A stretch of DNA of 64,000 nt. Source: Actinobacteria bacterium IMCC26256 (GTDB lineage Bacteria; Actinomycetota; Acidimicrobiia; IMCC26256). The stretch's first letter is position 1. Every line of letters begins with the position of its first letter. Shown here one piece after another: positions 45,154 to 53,708 of this stretch. The position numbers and the translations under genes are program-made. The notes below the pieces were generated by a model. That model ran no database searches, was not told the origin of the DNA, and saw only the letters and a list, made by a program, of their open reading frames with translations. The stretch lies in assembly GCA_001023575.1 (NCBI GenBank), contig CP011489.1, positions 1,239,001 to 1,303,000 on the forward strand, in the 5' to 3' direction.

Positions 45154-47823
45154 TTACTTAGCCTCAGCCCAGTTGGGTCCAAATCCAATATCAACTACTA
45201 GGGGGACAAGAAGATGGGCGGCGCCCTCCATCACTGAACGAGTCAGCGCCTCGCACGCGTCCTTCTCACTCAAGGGAACTTCAAGGACAAGCTCGTCGTG
45301 CACCGTAAGCACAATACGACTGAGCAGGCCCTCTTCCTTGAGAGCGTGAGCTAAGCGAACTGTTGCAACCTTGAATACATCTGCGGCCGAGCCCTGCACA
45401 GGCGCGTTTTGTGCCATACGCTCACCCATCTGCCTAATACGAAAATTATCGGATGCCAGTTCGGGGATGCGACGCCTACGCCCCATGATTGTCGAGGTAT
45501 ACCCAAGCCTTCTCGCCTCAACAACGGTCTGGTCCATAAATTCACGGACTCTTGGGAATCCAGCGAAGAACGCATCGAGAATATCGCGCGCCTGATCGTT
45601 GGGAATATCCATACGCTGCGCTAGCCCATAGGCCTCCATGCCGTACGCAAGGCCATAGTTGATGACCTTGGCAAACCGACGCTGATGGGAATCAACATCG
45701 ACCTCAGCAACACCAAAAACCTTCGAAGCCGTAACTGTGTGAATATCGGTGCCGCTCTCAAAGGCGTCTACCAACCCTGGATCATTCGCAAGGTGAGCCA
45801 GTATGCGCAGTTCAATCTGGCTGTAGTCAGATGAGAGGAGCACACATCCATCGGCAGGAATAAAAGCCTTTCTTAGAGCTCGCCCCTCCTCGGTACGAAT
45901 GGGGATGTTCTGTAGATTCGGAGTCTCACTTGAGATTCTCCCCGTCGAGGTTGAGAGCTGGTTGAGCGTCGCGTGTATTCGCCCATCGGCTGCCACGAGG
46001 GGAGGAAGCGCCTCTGCGTAGGTACTGCGGAGTTTCTCAACCTCGCGGTACCTCATTAGCTCGGCAACGAATGGATGCTCGCCCGCCAGTTTTGAGAGTG
46101 AATCGGCGTCGGTAGAGGGTTGACCGGTACTTGTCTTCTTAACTGGGGTGAGCCCCAACTTCTCAAACAGGACACGCCTCAACTGCGTAGTGCTATTGAC
46201 ATTAAAAGTCTCGCCGGCATATTCGTGAAGTGCAGCCTCATGCTTCGCACAGGAGGCAGTCAGCTCAACTCTTAGAGTCTCGAGGAATGCGATATCTATA
46301 CGTACACCTAACTCCTCAATATCAGCGAGTATCTCAACTAACGGCAGCTCCACATCTTGATAGAGGTGCATCTGCTCTCGCTCAATTAATGAAGCCTCAA
46401 GAGACGTAGCCAATCGGAGAATTGCTGCTGCACGCCGCCCTGCCTCAATAAATGACTCCTCGCCACCAAGATCAAGGGTCCCCTCTTCACGGTCTCGGCT
46501 CTTTATCTCGATCCCGAGATGACGTGCGGAGAGTGCCTCTAATTCATATGTACTCTCGCCTGGCTCAATTAGGTACGCCATCACCGCAGTGTCGTAGGTA
46601 AGGCCTGGAAGAGTATTCGTACCACCTACGTCGAATGTGCGCCGAAGTCCGTGAAGAAGTTCCTTGGCCCCGTGCGCAGCAACTACACCGTCACGGATTA
46701 ACTCGATTAGAGAAGTCTGAACATCACCACTTCTTAACGCTTCTGGATTGAGCACCAGGCAATCTTCGCCAGACGCCAAGGCAAGCGCATCGATAGAACT
46801 TCGCCCTCGCACGCCAGCCCAGACAGGTTCGAGCGCTAACGGAGACGCAGTAGACGCAGTTATCGCACTCAAGACCGCTAGAGCGGAGTTTGAGCCGAGC
46901 ACCTGAACCTCTACATCGAATGCTTCATCCGGGCTCGGGGCGATATCGACGGTTTTAAGCGCGCTGAGAATCCTCGGGAATAATGTTCGAAACTCAAGCT
47001 GATTGAAGAGAGACCTCGCTTCCTCGATCTCAAAAGGCCTTGAGAGAAGGTCGTCGATTGTGATCGAGAGTTCAACATCATGGCGTAGCACCGACATATC
47101 GTGGTTGTGTCGAACCTGCTCCTCCCACTCCCCTAAGTTTGTTCGTTGCTTCGGGGGGAGTTCATTGACGTTTGCAAATATTCCGTCGAGATCCCCATAG
47201 GCGTTAACGAGCTTGGCAGCGGTTTTCTCGCCGATCCCAGGTACTCCAGGCAGATTGTCAGAGGGATCACCGCGCAGCGCTGCGTACTCTGGATACTGAG
47301 CTGGAGTCACACCAGTACGCTCCAGAATTCCGGCCTCGTCATATAGGGCGTAATCAGAGACCCCACGCTTGTTGTAAAGCACCTTTATGTGAGGGTCATT
47401 GACGAGTTGATATGAATCTCGATCTCCAGTGACCACAATTACGTCGTGACCTTGTGCCTCGGCGGCCGTAGCGAGTGTCGCAATTACATCATCGGCCTCA
47501 AAACCGGGTGCCTCAATAATTGGAATCCCTAAAGATTCAAGGACTTGATGGATTAAGGGCAATTGCTGGCGAAATAGATCTGGCGTCTCCTTTCGACCTG
47601 CCTTATAACTCTCGTCCTTCTCCTTGCGAAAGGTTGGTGTTGGTGTATCAAATGCAACACCGACGCCATCCGGGGCGAGATCGCCGACAACTTTCGCGAG
47701 CATTGAGGTAAATCCGTATGCCGCGTTCGTCACCTGGCCTGATGACGTTGCTAAATCTGCGGGCAACGCGTAGAAAGCGCGATATGCCAGAGAGTGTCCG
47801 TCAAGGAGAAGAAAAAGTGCCAC
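45154..47823 (-). CDS. polA: DNA polymerase I
   Basis: PolA of about 890 residues. The 5'-nuclease domain is N-terminal (DGHSLAYRAFYAL, EADDVIATLA, VVTGDRDSYQLV, LRGDPSDNLPGVPGIGEKTA). A central domain corresponds to the 3'-5' exonuclease but lacks the DxE motif (LALEPVW there), as in other Actinobacteria. The polymerase domain has motif A LLSSDYSQIELRILAHL, motif B RRFAKVINYGLAYGM and motif C VLTVHDELVLEVP. I choose the GTG at 47823, with TACGAT exactly six bases upstream. An in-frame GTG at 47850 would add 9 residues. It fills repair gaps after UvrABC excision. Confidence 0.95.
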   Translation of the reverse strand: MALFLLLDGHSLAYRAFYALPADLATSSGQVTNAAYGFTSMLAKVVGDLAPDGVGVAFDTPTPTFRKEKDESYKAGRKETPDLFRQQLPLIHQVLESLGIPIIEAPGFEADDVIATLATAAEAQGHDVIVVTGDRDSYQLVNDPHIKVLYNKRGVSDYALYDEAGILERTGVTPAQYPEYAALRGDPSDNLPGVPGIGEKTAAKLVNAYGDLDGIFANVNELPPKQRTNLGEWEEQVRHNHDMSVLRHDVELSITIDDLLSRPFEIEEARSLFNQLEFRTLFPRILSALKTVDIAPSPDEAFDVEVQVLGSNSALAVLSAITASTASPLALEPVWAGVRGRSSIDALALASGEDCLVLNPEALRSGDVQTSLIELIRDGVVAAHGAKELLHGLRRTFDVGGTNTLPGLTYDTAVMAYLIEPGESTYELEALSARHLGIEIKSRDREEGTLDLGGEESFIEAGRRAAAILRLATSLEASLIEREQMHLYQDVELPLVEILADIEELGVRIDIAFLETLRVELTASCAKHEAALHEYAGETFNVNSTTQLRRVLFEKLGLTPVKKTSTGQPSTDADSLSKLAGEHPFVAELMRYREVEKLRSTYAEALPPLVAADGRIHATLNQLSTSTGRISSETPNLQNIPIRTEEGRALRKAFIPADGCVLLSSDYSQIELRILAHLANDPGLVDAFESGTDIHTVTASKVFGVAEVDVDSHQRRFAKVINYGLAYGMEAYGLAQRMDIPNDQARDILDAFFAGFPRVREFMDQTVVEARRLGYTSTIMGRRRRIPELASDNFRIRQMGERMAQNAPVQGSAADVFKVATVRLAHALKEEGLLSRIVLTVHDELVLEVPLSEKDACEALTRSVMEGAAHLLVPLVVDIGFGPNWAEAK

Positions 47824-47835
47824 GCCCTGATCGTA
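47824..47835 (-). promoter_or_regulatory. polA leaderless promoter
   Basis: TACGAT on the minus strand (47830-47835) lies six bases before the GTG start at 47823, the same arrangement as in uvrA. TTGAGA further upstream at 19-base spacing is a candidate -35. Confidence 0.4.
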
Positions 47836-47877
47836 CGGCAGTCTGGCCACTAAGTCTCAAGGCGAGTATCTGATGCC

Positions 47878-48474
47878 CTAGGAGGTGGGTTCTATCTCTC
47901 CGGAGAGCACAAGCGCTGCGACCTCGTGGACCTTGGATCGACGATTCATGGCCTCGGTCTGCAGAAAACGCCAAGCCTCTTGCTCGCTCAAGCCAGAGTT
48001 GTCCATGAGGGAACCTTTGGCCCGATCAATCACCTTTCGAGCATCAAGGCGTTCGGAGAGATTCTCTATTTCGCTCTCTAAGCTCTTCATCTCCTGATGT
48101 CGGCCGATGGCTAATTCAAGAGCGGGAATCAAATCGCTTTTCTGAAACGGCTTGACCAGATAGCCGATAGCACCAGCATCCCTCGCTTGCTCTACCAATT
48201 CACGCTGCGAAAACGCGGTGAGGATCAAGACAGCGGCTAACCGCTCGGAGGCAATATGTCTTGCGGCGGTAAGGCCGTCTAGCCCTGGCATTTTGATATC
48301 GAGAATCGCGATGTCAGGCATAAGGCTCCGAACAAGGTCGACCGCCTCGTCTCCCCTGCCCGTCTCACCGACTACCTCGTAGCCCTCCTCCTCAAGGAGT
48401 TCTTTGAGGTCGAGGCGAATTATTGCTTCGTCCTCTGCGATGACAACTCTCGTACGAATTGATCCGCTACTCAC
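47878..48474 (-). CDS. ANTAR-domain response regulator
   Basis: This is a 198-residue protein with an intact receiver (VVIAEDEAIIRLDLKELLEE, phospho-acceptor in AILDIKMPG, Lys in YLVKPF) and a C-terminal ANTAR domain. The latter begins RLDARKVIDRAKGSLMDNSGLSEQEAWRFLQTEAMNRR. It should bind paired RNA hairpins and prevent termination in target transcripts. It overlaps the coiled-coil gene upstream by 8 bases. No sensor kinase is adjacent. Actinobacterial counterparts are often monocistronic near polA. Confidence 0.93.
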   Translation of the reverse strand: MSSGSIRTRVVIAEDEAIIRLDLKELLEEEGYEVVGETGRGDEAVDLVRSLMPDIAILDIKMPGLDGLTAARHIASERLAAVLILTAFSQRELVEQARDAGAIGYLVKPFQKSDLIPALELAIGRHQEMKSLESEIENLSERLDARKVIDRAKGSLMDNSGLSEQEAWRFLQTEAMNRRSKVHEVAALVLSGEIEPTS

Positions 48475-48835
48475 TCTTTACTCCAGCGTTCTCTGAGGGG
48501 GTTTTCTCTAAGGGGGTTTTCTCTGAGGGGGTTTTATCTCGTGGTGAGAGTTCCCCTGCCAAACGATCTAGGAGCGAATCCTGCTCCAACTCAAGTTCCT
48601 TTATAGAACTCGCAAGTTCAATTTGATACTCGGCGAGCGCTGAACTGTGACGCGTCGCTTCTTGAGCCTCAAACTCGGCAATGGGGGTCTCGGCCATTAG
48701 GGACCTGAGTCGTTTCTCTGCGGTGTCATCCTCCATAAATGCGAGCTGCTCCGCACCAACACTGAATTCAGCCCGCAGACGCTTCAGGCGCTCGCTGACA
48801 TCCACTAGCCGGCGTTCGAGGATTCTTCGATTCAC
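48467..48835 (-). CDS. Small coiled-coil protein with KTPSE repeats
   Basis: This is a 122-residue hypothetical starting at the GTG at 48835 (VNRRILERRLVD), seven bases after TACACT. An upstream ATG at 48886 would give 17 extra residues. The first 80 residues are charged and helical with heptad-like leucines (RLVDVSERLKRLRAEF, IELASSIKELELEQDSLLDRL), suggesting a coiled coil. The C-terminus holds a tandem repeat, KTPSE-KTPLE-KTPSE. It overlaps the ANTAR gene, so the two are coupled. Function unknown. Confidence 0.65.
   Translation of the reverse strand: MNRRILERRLVDVSERLKRLRAEFSVGAEQLAFMEDDTAEKRLRSLMAETPIAEFEAQEATRHSSALAEYQIELASSIKELELEQDSLLDRLAGELSPRDKTPSEKTPLEKTPSENAGVKSE
48491..48535 (-). 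repeat. Three 15-base tandem repeats
   Basis: Units of CTCTGAGGGGGTTTT begin at 48491, 48506 and 48521, with one changed base in the middle unit. They encode the repeated KTPSE of the coiled-coil protein. Five-codon repeats with a G run are prone to slippage but keep frame. Confidence 0.85.
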
Positions 48836-48867
48836 CTCTGAGAGTGTAGAGCCTCGACCACACTGAC

Positions 48868-48879
48868 TAGCCTGAGAGA
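48868..48879 (+). promoter_or_regulatory. Leaderless promoter of the acyl-CoA dehydrogenase gene
   Basis: TAGCCT (48868-48873) lies exactly six bases before the GTG at 48880. It sits back to back with the coiled-coil gene's TACACT box on the other strand (48843-48848), so this is a compact divergent promoter. Confidence 0.4.
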
Positions 48880-50034
48880 GTGGCAAACCCGATCTTTACC
48901 CCAGAGCATGAGGCACTTCGAGCAAGCATCAGAACCTATGTATCTAAAGAAATAGAGCCCTTTGTGGACGAATGGGAGGCCGATGGCTTCTTCCCAGACT
49001 CGGTATTCCGAAGGTGTGGCGAACTGGGGTTCCTCGGGCTTCACTACCCCGAGAAGTGGGGAGGCTCTGGTGGCGACTTCACAACCGGCATCGTCCTTAT
49101 GGAGGAGCTGGGCAGAGCCGGGTGCGGTGCAATCTCAATGGCCATTGGGGTGCAGACCCATATGGCGACACCCGCTCTGGCGGAGTTCGGTACAGACGAC
49201 CAGCGCGAGCGTTATCTCAGACCTGCGATTGCAGGGACCAAAATTTGCGCAGTCGCCATCACGGAACCCGATGCCGGGTCAGATGTTGCTTCTATAAAAA
49301 CGCGCGCGGTTAGAGATGGCGATGAGTGGATCGTTGACGGCGCTAAGACTTACATCACAAACGGAGTGCGCGCTGATTTTCTAACTTGTGTAGTCAAAAC
49401 CGATCCTTCACAAGGAGCGCGCGGTGTCTCGTTAATGCTTATCGATACCGATCTCGAAGGCGTGACTGTTAGTCGAAACCTCAAGAAGCTCGGAATGAAA
49501 TCGAGCGATACTGCCGAATTCTCTTTAGTTGGCGTTCGAGTACCGAATGACAATTTGATTGGCCTTGTGCCTGGCCAAGGATTTGCTCAGCTCATGTGGC
49601 AGCTTCAATACGAACGCCTTGCTGGCGCTGCGGCGGGCATAGGGCAGGCCGACGACATCCTTGCCGAGACTATTGAGTTTGCACGCAATCGCGAAACGTT
49701 CGGAAGGCCCATCGCTCAGCATCAAGTAATTGCGCACAAGATCGCTGATGCAGCGACAGAGTTGGAGGCCGCTAGAGCTCTTCTCTACTCGGTTGTCTGG
49801 CGAATTCAGAACGGCGAATACCCAGTTGCAGAGATCTCAATGGCGAAGAAATATGTCGCACAGGTCCAGAACAGGGTCGCAGATGTCTGCCTACAGATCC
49901 ACGGCGGCGCTGGCTATATGGATGAGTACAGGGTGAGCCGCCAATTTCGAGATGCACGTCTATGGAGAATTGGGGCTGGCACCGACGAGGTCATGAATGA
50001 GGTAATCGCTAAACGCCTCGGCCTATCCTCCTGA
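48880..50034 (+). CDS. Acyl-CoA dehydrogenase
   Basis: This is a 384-residue enzyme with FAD and substrate motifs CAVAITEPDAGSDVASI, YITNGVRAD, and C-terminal YRVSRQFRDARLWRIGAGTDEV. The Glu of medium-chain enzymes is replaced (GAGT), and QLQYERLAGAAAGIGQ carries a candidate Glu in the helix used by LCAD and isovaleryl-CoA dehydrogenases. It begins with GTG. The 3' end overlaps the convergent small membrane gene by 12 bases. Substrate class is inferred. Confidence 0.9.
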   Translation: MANPIFTPEHEALRASIRTYVSKEIEPFVDEWEADGFFPDSVFRRCGELGFLGLHYPEKWGGSGGDFTTGIVLMEELGRAGCGAISMAIGVQTHMATPALAEFGTDDQRERYLRPAIAGTKICAVAITEPDAGSDVASIKTRAVRDGDEWIVDGAKTYITNGVRADFLTCVVKTDPSQGARGVSLMLIDTDLEGVTVSRNLKKLGMKSSDTAEFSLVGVRVPNDNLIGLVPGQGFAQLMWQLQYERLAGAAAGIGQADDILAETIEFARNRETFGRPIAQHQVIAHKIADAATELEAARALLYSVVWRIQNGEYPVAEISMAKKYVAQVQNRVADVCLQIHGGAGYMDEYRVSRQFRDARLWRIGAGTDEVMNEVIAKRLGLSS

Positions 50035-50424
50035 ATTACTAGAAACGCAAGCCTCTACATCGCCGTTACGGCAACGTTCAAGGAGTTTCTTTGCCTTGCC
50101 TGTGGGAGGCTCACTCTTGAGGTCTTTCAACTTAAGGCCGCCTGGAAGGGTAATGGAACTGGGCTTCTTCTCTGAAGGACACTCAGTGGTTTTGCCCCGC
50201 AGGCAGGCATCAGGAATTTGATTAGATGATGCAGGTGAAAAAACCTTGACCGTGATAGCAGTCAGAGCGATGAAAACAATAACTCCAATCACAGATCCGA
50301 TGAAGATGGAGATCATACGTTTTCGCAGCGCTAACTCAGATTGACTTAGCGGCTGTTCGTCTTCTGATTCCTCGGGAGAGTCGTCATCCCAAAGCCAGTC
50401 TTGAACCAACACCTCATCATCCAT
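50023..50424 (-). CDS. Small membrane-anchored hypothetical protein
   Basis: Starting at ATG 50424 (MDDEVLVQDWLW), the 133-residue protein has an acidic N-terminal stretch, one transmembrane helix (ISIFIGSVIGVIVFIALTAI), and an exported Ser/Pro-rich region. Four Cys follow the helix (DACLRGKTTEC, then RCRNGDVEACV), enough for two disulfides. The topology resembles a small anchored domain. The frame runs upstream into tRNA-Leu(CAA), but that extension is not coding. I do not recognise the family. Confidence 0.65.
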   Translation of the reverse strand: MDDEVLVQDWLWDDDSPEESEDEQPLSQSELALRKRMISIFIGSVIGVIVFIALTAITVKVFSPASSNQIPDACLRGKTTECPSEKKPSSITLPGGLKLKDLKSEPPTGKAKKLLERCRNGDVEACVSSNSGG

Positions 50425-50523
50425 GGGAGTAAACGTACTATCAAAAATCGTCACTAAAATCGCGCTATTAATGCGGGCACGCACTACCTCTACGCCGTAT
50501 TCAATCTTGATTTGCCTTGATAG

Positions 50524-50607
50524 TGCCCGGAGCGGGACTTGAACCCGCACACCCTTTCGGGCAACGGAGTTTGAGTCCGTCGCGTCTGCCGATTCCGCCA
50601 TCCGGGC
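50524..50607 (-). tRNA. tRNA-Leu (anticodon CAA)
   Basis: The complement folds as a class II tRNA: acceptor GCCCGGA/TCCGGGC, D arm, anticodon stem ACGGA/TCCGT around loop CTCAAAC (anticodon C-A-A), a long variable arm, and T arm GCGGG/CCCGC around TTCAAGT. The discriminator is A; CCA is not encoded, unlike the tRNA-Leu at 20.3 kb. Confidence 0.93.
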
Positions 50608-50676
50608 AAGTCGGGAGAGTGATAATGCCACAGGAGCAGCAATCTAACGGCCATCAGCCAATAAGGATCCGAGGGG

Positions 50677-51147
50677 TTAGTGCCCAGACTCTAAAGCCTT
50701 AGTCACCTTGCCTACGGTGTCTTTCGGGCTCACTTTGTAGAAAACCCCGGAGACCTTTCCCTTTGGATCGACGACAAAGGCAGATCGAATTATCCCCATA
50801 TATTTCTTCCCATACATTGACTTCTCCCCCCATGCGCCCCACGCCTCGGCAACCGCATGATCCTCGTCTGCCAATAGCTCAAATCCGAGGGAGTACTTGT
50901 CGTCGAACTTCAGCAGACGACTCGGCGCATCAGGACTAATTCCTAAAACCACCGCATCTAAACCCGCAAACTCGTCGCTAGCATCACGTAGCGCACATGA
51001 CTGTGTAGTGCATCCTGGAGTATCAGCCTTTGGGTAGAAGTAGATAACTACCGACTTACCCTTGAAACTAGAGAGGCGAACCTTCTCTCCTCGCTGATTC
51101 TCTAGCGTGAAAAGGGGTGCCTTATCCCCCACCTTAAGTACTGACAT
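50677..51147 (-). CDS. bcp: Peroxiredoxin, Bcp/PrxQ type
   Basis: This is a 156-residue thiol peroxidase. YFYPKADTPGCTTQSCALRD carries the peroxidatic Cys (near residue 46) and a second Cys five residues on, the 1-Cys/atypical 2-Cys PrxQ pattern. VGDKAPLFTLENQRG begins the thioredoxin fold. It reduces hydroperoxides using thioredoxin. It lies between tRNA-Leu(CAA) and the divergent MFS gene. Confidence 0.94.
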   Translation of the reverse strand: MSVLKVGDKAPLFTLENQRGEKVRLSSFKGKSVVIYFYPKADTPGCTTQSCALRDASDEFAGLDAVVLGISPDAPSRLLKFDDKYSLGFELLADEDHAVAEAWGAWGEKSMYGKKYMGIIRSAFVVDPKGKVSGVFYKVSPKDTVGKVTKALESGH

Positions 51148-51225
51148 TCTCTGCTCCTAAAAACTGCGTCGGAAATTCGTATAGGCAATGCTCAATGATC
51201 TGACCTACTCCCGTAGCATGCCATC

Positions 51226-52791
51226 GTGGAGCGTAGAACAACGATCGCAGCAATCGAGTCCCCTGCCCTAGTTGCTGCTGCTCTCGAATCCTCATTACGG
51301 CTAGAGAAGAACCCAAGCGGTTCATTCTCAGGCCCGCTCTCGGGCGATGTACATGCTCGCTTAGAGGTATTCGTCACAGAGAACGCAGATGGTTCAACTA
51401 TTGATCTCTGCGCTACTCAGCCAATTGAGATTCCATTCTTTGGCTGGGCGTTCGATCCAGTCCATCGATGGGTCCTCCGGAGGGGGCTGAGATACTCCGC
51501 CCAATGCATTAGAGCCGCGCTCTCCGGCCAAGCTGCGCCAACGGAGTTGAAGCGATCCCCCCTCTCCGCCCCTGCAGAGTTCTCAGAGCATCAGATCAAT
51601 TTTCTAGCTACTACCTCCCTAGCGGCAGGGATTGCAGCGTTTGGGGCTGCGCTCTTCGGTCAAAATGCAAGTTCGATTGCAGATTCATTCGGAGTCGAAG
51701 ATGCAGGGCTCGGAACTGCGCTCGCAATCACACGGCTTGGAGTCCTCTTCGCCCTCATTGCAGCGATCGCATCGGATCGCATTGGGCGTCGCAAGGTAAT
51801 TCTCTGGTCTGTGGCAGTGGTATGTATCGCAAATGCCGTATCGGGTCTCGCCCCAAACTTCGAAATCTTCACTGGCTCCCAATTATTTCTCCGCGCTGCG
51901 GTCAACTCGGCACTCGTAATTGGAGGCATAGCAGTAATAGAAGAAGCACCCGATGGCGCGCGAGCTTGGGCGGTATCGATCCTGAGTCTCGCTGCGGGTG
52001 CCGGGTTTGCCATTGCGGTTGTTTTATTGCCTCTCGCTGATAGGAGCCCTGAATCATGGCGTATCGCATTCGGGCTAAGCGCTCTAGCTCTGGTTCTGCT
52101 CCCCGGTATCAGAAATCACCTGCCCGAGACAACAAGATTCAAGAAAGTTGCTCCTGGAGGACGAGCCCCCCTTCGTCTGCGAGAAATTTTCGACGCCTCA
52201 TACCGGAATCGCTTCATACTTCTAGCGGCAATTGGCTTCTTGACAAATATCTTCTCAGCGCCATCTGCTCAATTAACCAATCGATATCTCGCAGATGTCC
52301 ATGAGTTCTCGTCTTCAAGCATTGCTGCGTTTAGAGGTATAACAAACGGCGTACCCGGTGTGATTGGAATACTGATTGCCGGACGCTTGGCCGAGACACG
52401 CGGTAGGCGGCCGGTTGCAATAGTTAGCCTCTTTTTAGGCACCTGCCTATCAATGGCCTTCTTCTTGGTAAGCGGGCCTCTTCTCTGGATCGCTTCAACT
52501 CTCGCGATTGTTGCTGCTGCATCATCGACGCTGACCATCGGCACTATGGACGCAGAGATGTTCCCCACCGAGGTTCGCGGGAGTAGCAACGGCTTGATGC
52601 TCCTTGCCTACGTAATTGGGTCAGCCTCTGGACTCCTAATTGCCGGGTGGCTGAGCGACCCTCTCGGAGGAATCGGCAGAGCAATTGCGCTCTGTGGAAT
52701 TGCTCCCCTAATCGCAGCAGCATTCTTACTTAGAAGGCTCCCGGAGACAGCCCATGTGGCTTTAGATGACGTAAGCCCCAGCGAAATTTGA
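51226..52791 (+). CDS. MFS transporter with an N-terminal soluble domain
   Basis: This is a 521-residue protein. Residues 1-120 are hydrophilic: they start MERRTTIAAIESPALVAAAL and include RLEVFVTENADGSTIDLCA and PFFGWAFDPVHRWVLRRGLRYSA, suggestive of an SRPBCC-like or other alpha/beta fold. From about residue 125 a twelve-helix MFS domain follows, with AAIASDRIGRRKVIL near residue 180 as the A-motif-like loop, and IAGRLAETRGRRPVAI in the second half. The N-terminal domain is not part of a standard MFS protein. It starts with GTG and is divergent from bcp. The substrate is unknown. Confidence 0.87.
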   Translation: MERRTTIAAIESPALVAAALESSLRLEKNPSGSFSGPLSGDVHARLEVFVTENADGSTIDLCATQPIEIPFFGWAFDPVHRWVLRRGLRYSAQCIRAALSGQAAPTELKRSPLSAPAEFSEHQINFLATTSLAAGIAAFGAALFGQNASSIADSFGVEDAGLGTALAITRLGVLFALIAAIASDRIGRRKVILWSVAVVCIANAVSGLAPNFEIFTGSQLFLRAAVNSALVIGGIAVIEEAPDGARAWAVSILSLAAGAGFAIAVVLLPLADRSPESWRIAFGLSALALVLLPGIRNHLPETTRFKKVAPGGRAPLRLREIFDASYRNRFILLAAIGFLTNIFSAPSAQLTNRYLADVHEFSSSSIAAFRGITNGVPGVIGILIAGRLAETRGRRPVAIVSLFLGTCLSMAFFLVSGPLLWIASTLAIVAAASSTLTIGTMDAEMFPTEVRGSSNGLMLLAYVIGSASGLLIAGWLSDPLGGIGRAIALCGIAPLIAAAFLLRRLPETAHVALDDVSPSEI

Positions 52792-52842
52792 ACGTAAACG
52801 CAGCCTGAGTGCACGCCTCAAAGACCCGATAGATTCCTCGCC

Positions 52843-53649
52843 ATGACTGATTACCGAGACGAACTGCAGGACTTCCAAGCCGAACAAGTAACTCTCTTAG
52901 GCGTCACGCGTGAAGTGTTCCGACTTGGGGAGGGTCCCTGCATCATCATCATTCCTGAGATCCCAGGGATCACGCCGGAGCATGCTGAGCTTGCTAGACG
53001 AGTTGCATCGCATGGCTACACCACAGTTACGCCTTCGGTATTCGGCACACCGGGTAAACCAATGGCGAATTCATACGCTGCATCCTCCCTCATTAAGGGA
53101 TGTATCTCAAAGGAATTTGCTGCTTTTGCCACCGGCTCAACTAGGCCTATAACTCTCTGGCTTCGAGCATTAGCCGAGAGCGAGCACGATAAATGCGGTG
53201 GGCCAGGTGTCGGCGTGATTGGTATGTGTTTCACAGGGGGGTTCGGCTTAGCAATGATGCTCTCAGACTCAGTCATAGCTCCGGTGATGAGTCAACCGTC
53301 CCTACCGTTACCAATCGGCGCAGCGCGCAGATCTGATATTGGTCTGACCCCTGAAGATCTAGAGCGAATTCAGATCAAGACTGCGGCCGGTGCTTGCATC
53401 ATGGGCCTACGCTTTACCGAGGACCGAGCAGTACCTGCTGAGCGATTCGCTTCGTTACGCGATGCTTTAGGCGACGCATTCATCTCGATTGAGATTGACT
53501 CCTCAGCCGGTAATGATCACGGCATTAAGAAGAGTTCCCATAGCGTATTGACCCACGACTTCGTCGATGATCCTGACCACCCTACGAAGGATGCATTCTC
53601 CAAGGTCCTAGAGTTCTTCGCCGCAAGACTCCGAACTACCAGAACCTAG
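52843..53649 (+). CDS. Dienelactone hydrolase family protein
   Basis: This is a 268-residue alpha/beta hydrolase. VGVIGMCFTGGFGLAMM carries the Cys nucleophile elbow (G-x-C-x-G-G, near residue 128), IIIPEIPGI is the oxyanion strand with E in the usual family position, and DHGIKKSSHSV near the C-terminus holds the candidate catalytic His. Dienelactone hydrolases open lactones in aromatic degradation, but the family is broader. It follows the MFS gene by 51 bases on the same strand and could be co-transcribed with it. Confidence 0.87.
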   Translation: MTDYRDELQDFQAEQVTLLGVTREVFRLGEGPCIIIIPEIPGITPEHAELARRVASHGYTTVTPSVFGTPGKPMANSYAASSLIKGCISKEFAAFATGSTRPITLWLRALAESEHDKCGGPGVGVIGMCFTGGFGLAMMLSDSVIAPVMSQPSLPLPIGAARRSDIGLTPEDLERIQIKTAAGACIMGLRFTEDRAVPAERFASLRDALGDAFISIEIDSSAGNDHGIKKSSHSVLTHDFVDDPDHPTKDAFSKVLEFFAARLRTTRT

Positions 53650-53653
53650 GGTC

Positions 53654-53683
53654 GCTGCGGGGGGTATCTTGACCCCCCGCAGC
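53654..53683. terminator. Bidirectional terminator between dienelactone hydrolase and fasciclin genes
   Basis: GCTGCGGGGGGT (53654-53665) and ACCCCCCGCAGC (53672-53683) form a perfect 12-base-pair stem with a six-base loop. It sits between two convergent genes and is the strongest terminator-like hairpin in the window. T tracts are lacking. Confidence 0.85.
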
Positions 53684-53708
53684 ACTCCCAAGTAATTAGG
53701 GTTTCCCC

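Noticed and set aside
50425-50631. N-terminal extension of the small membrane protein
   Set aside because: The upstream 69 codons run through tRNA-Leu(CAA), which explains the open frame; ATG 50424 gives a sensible start.
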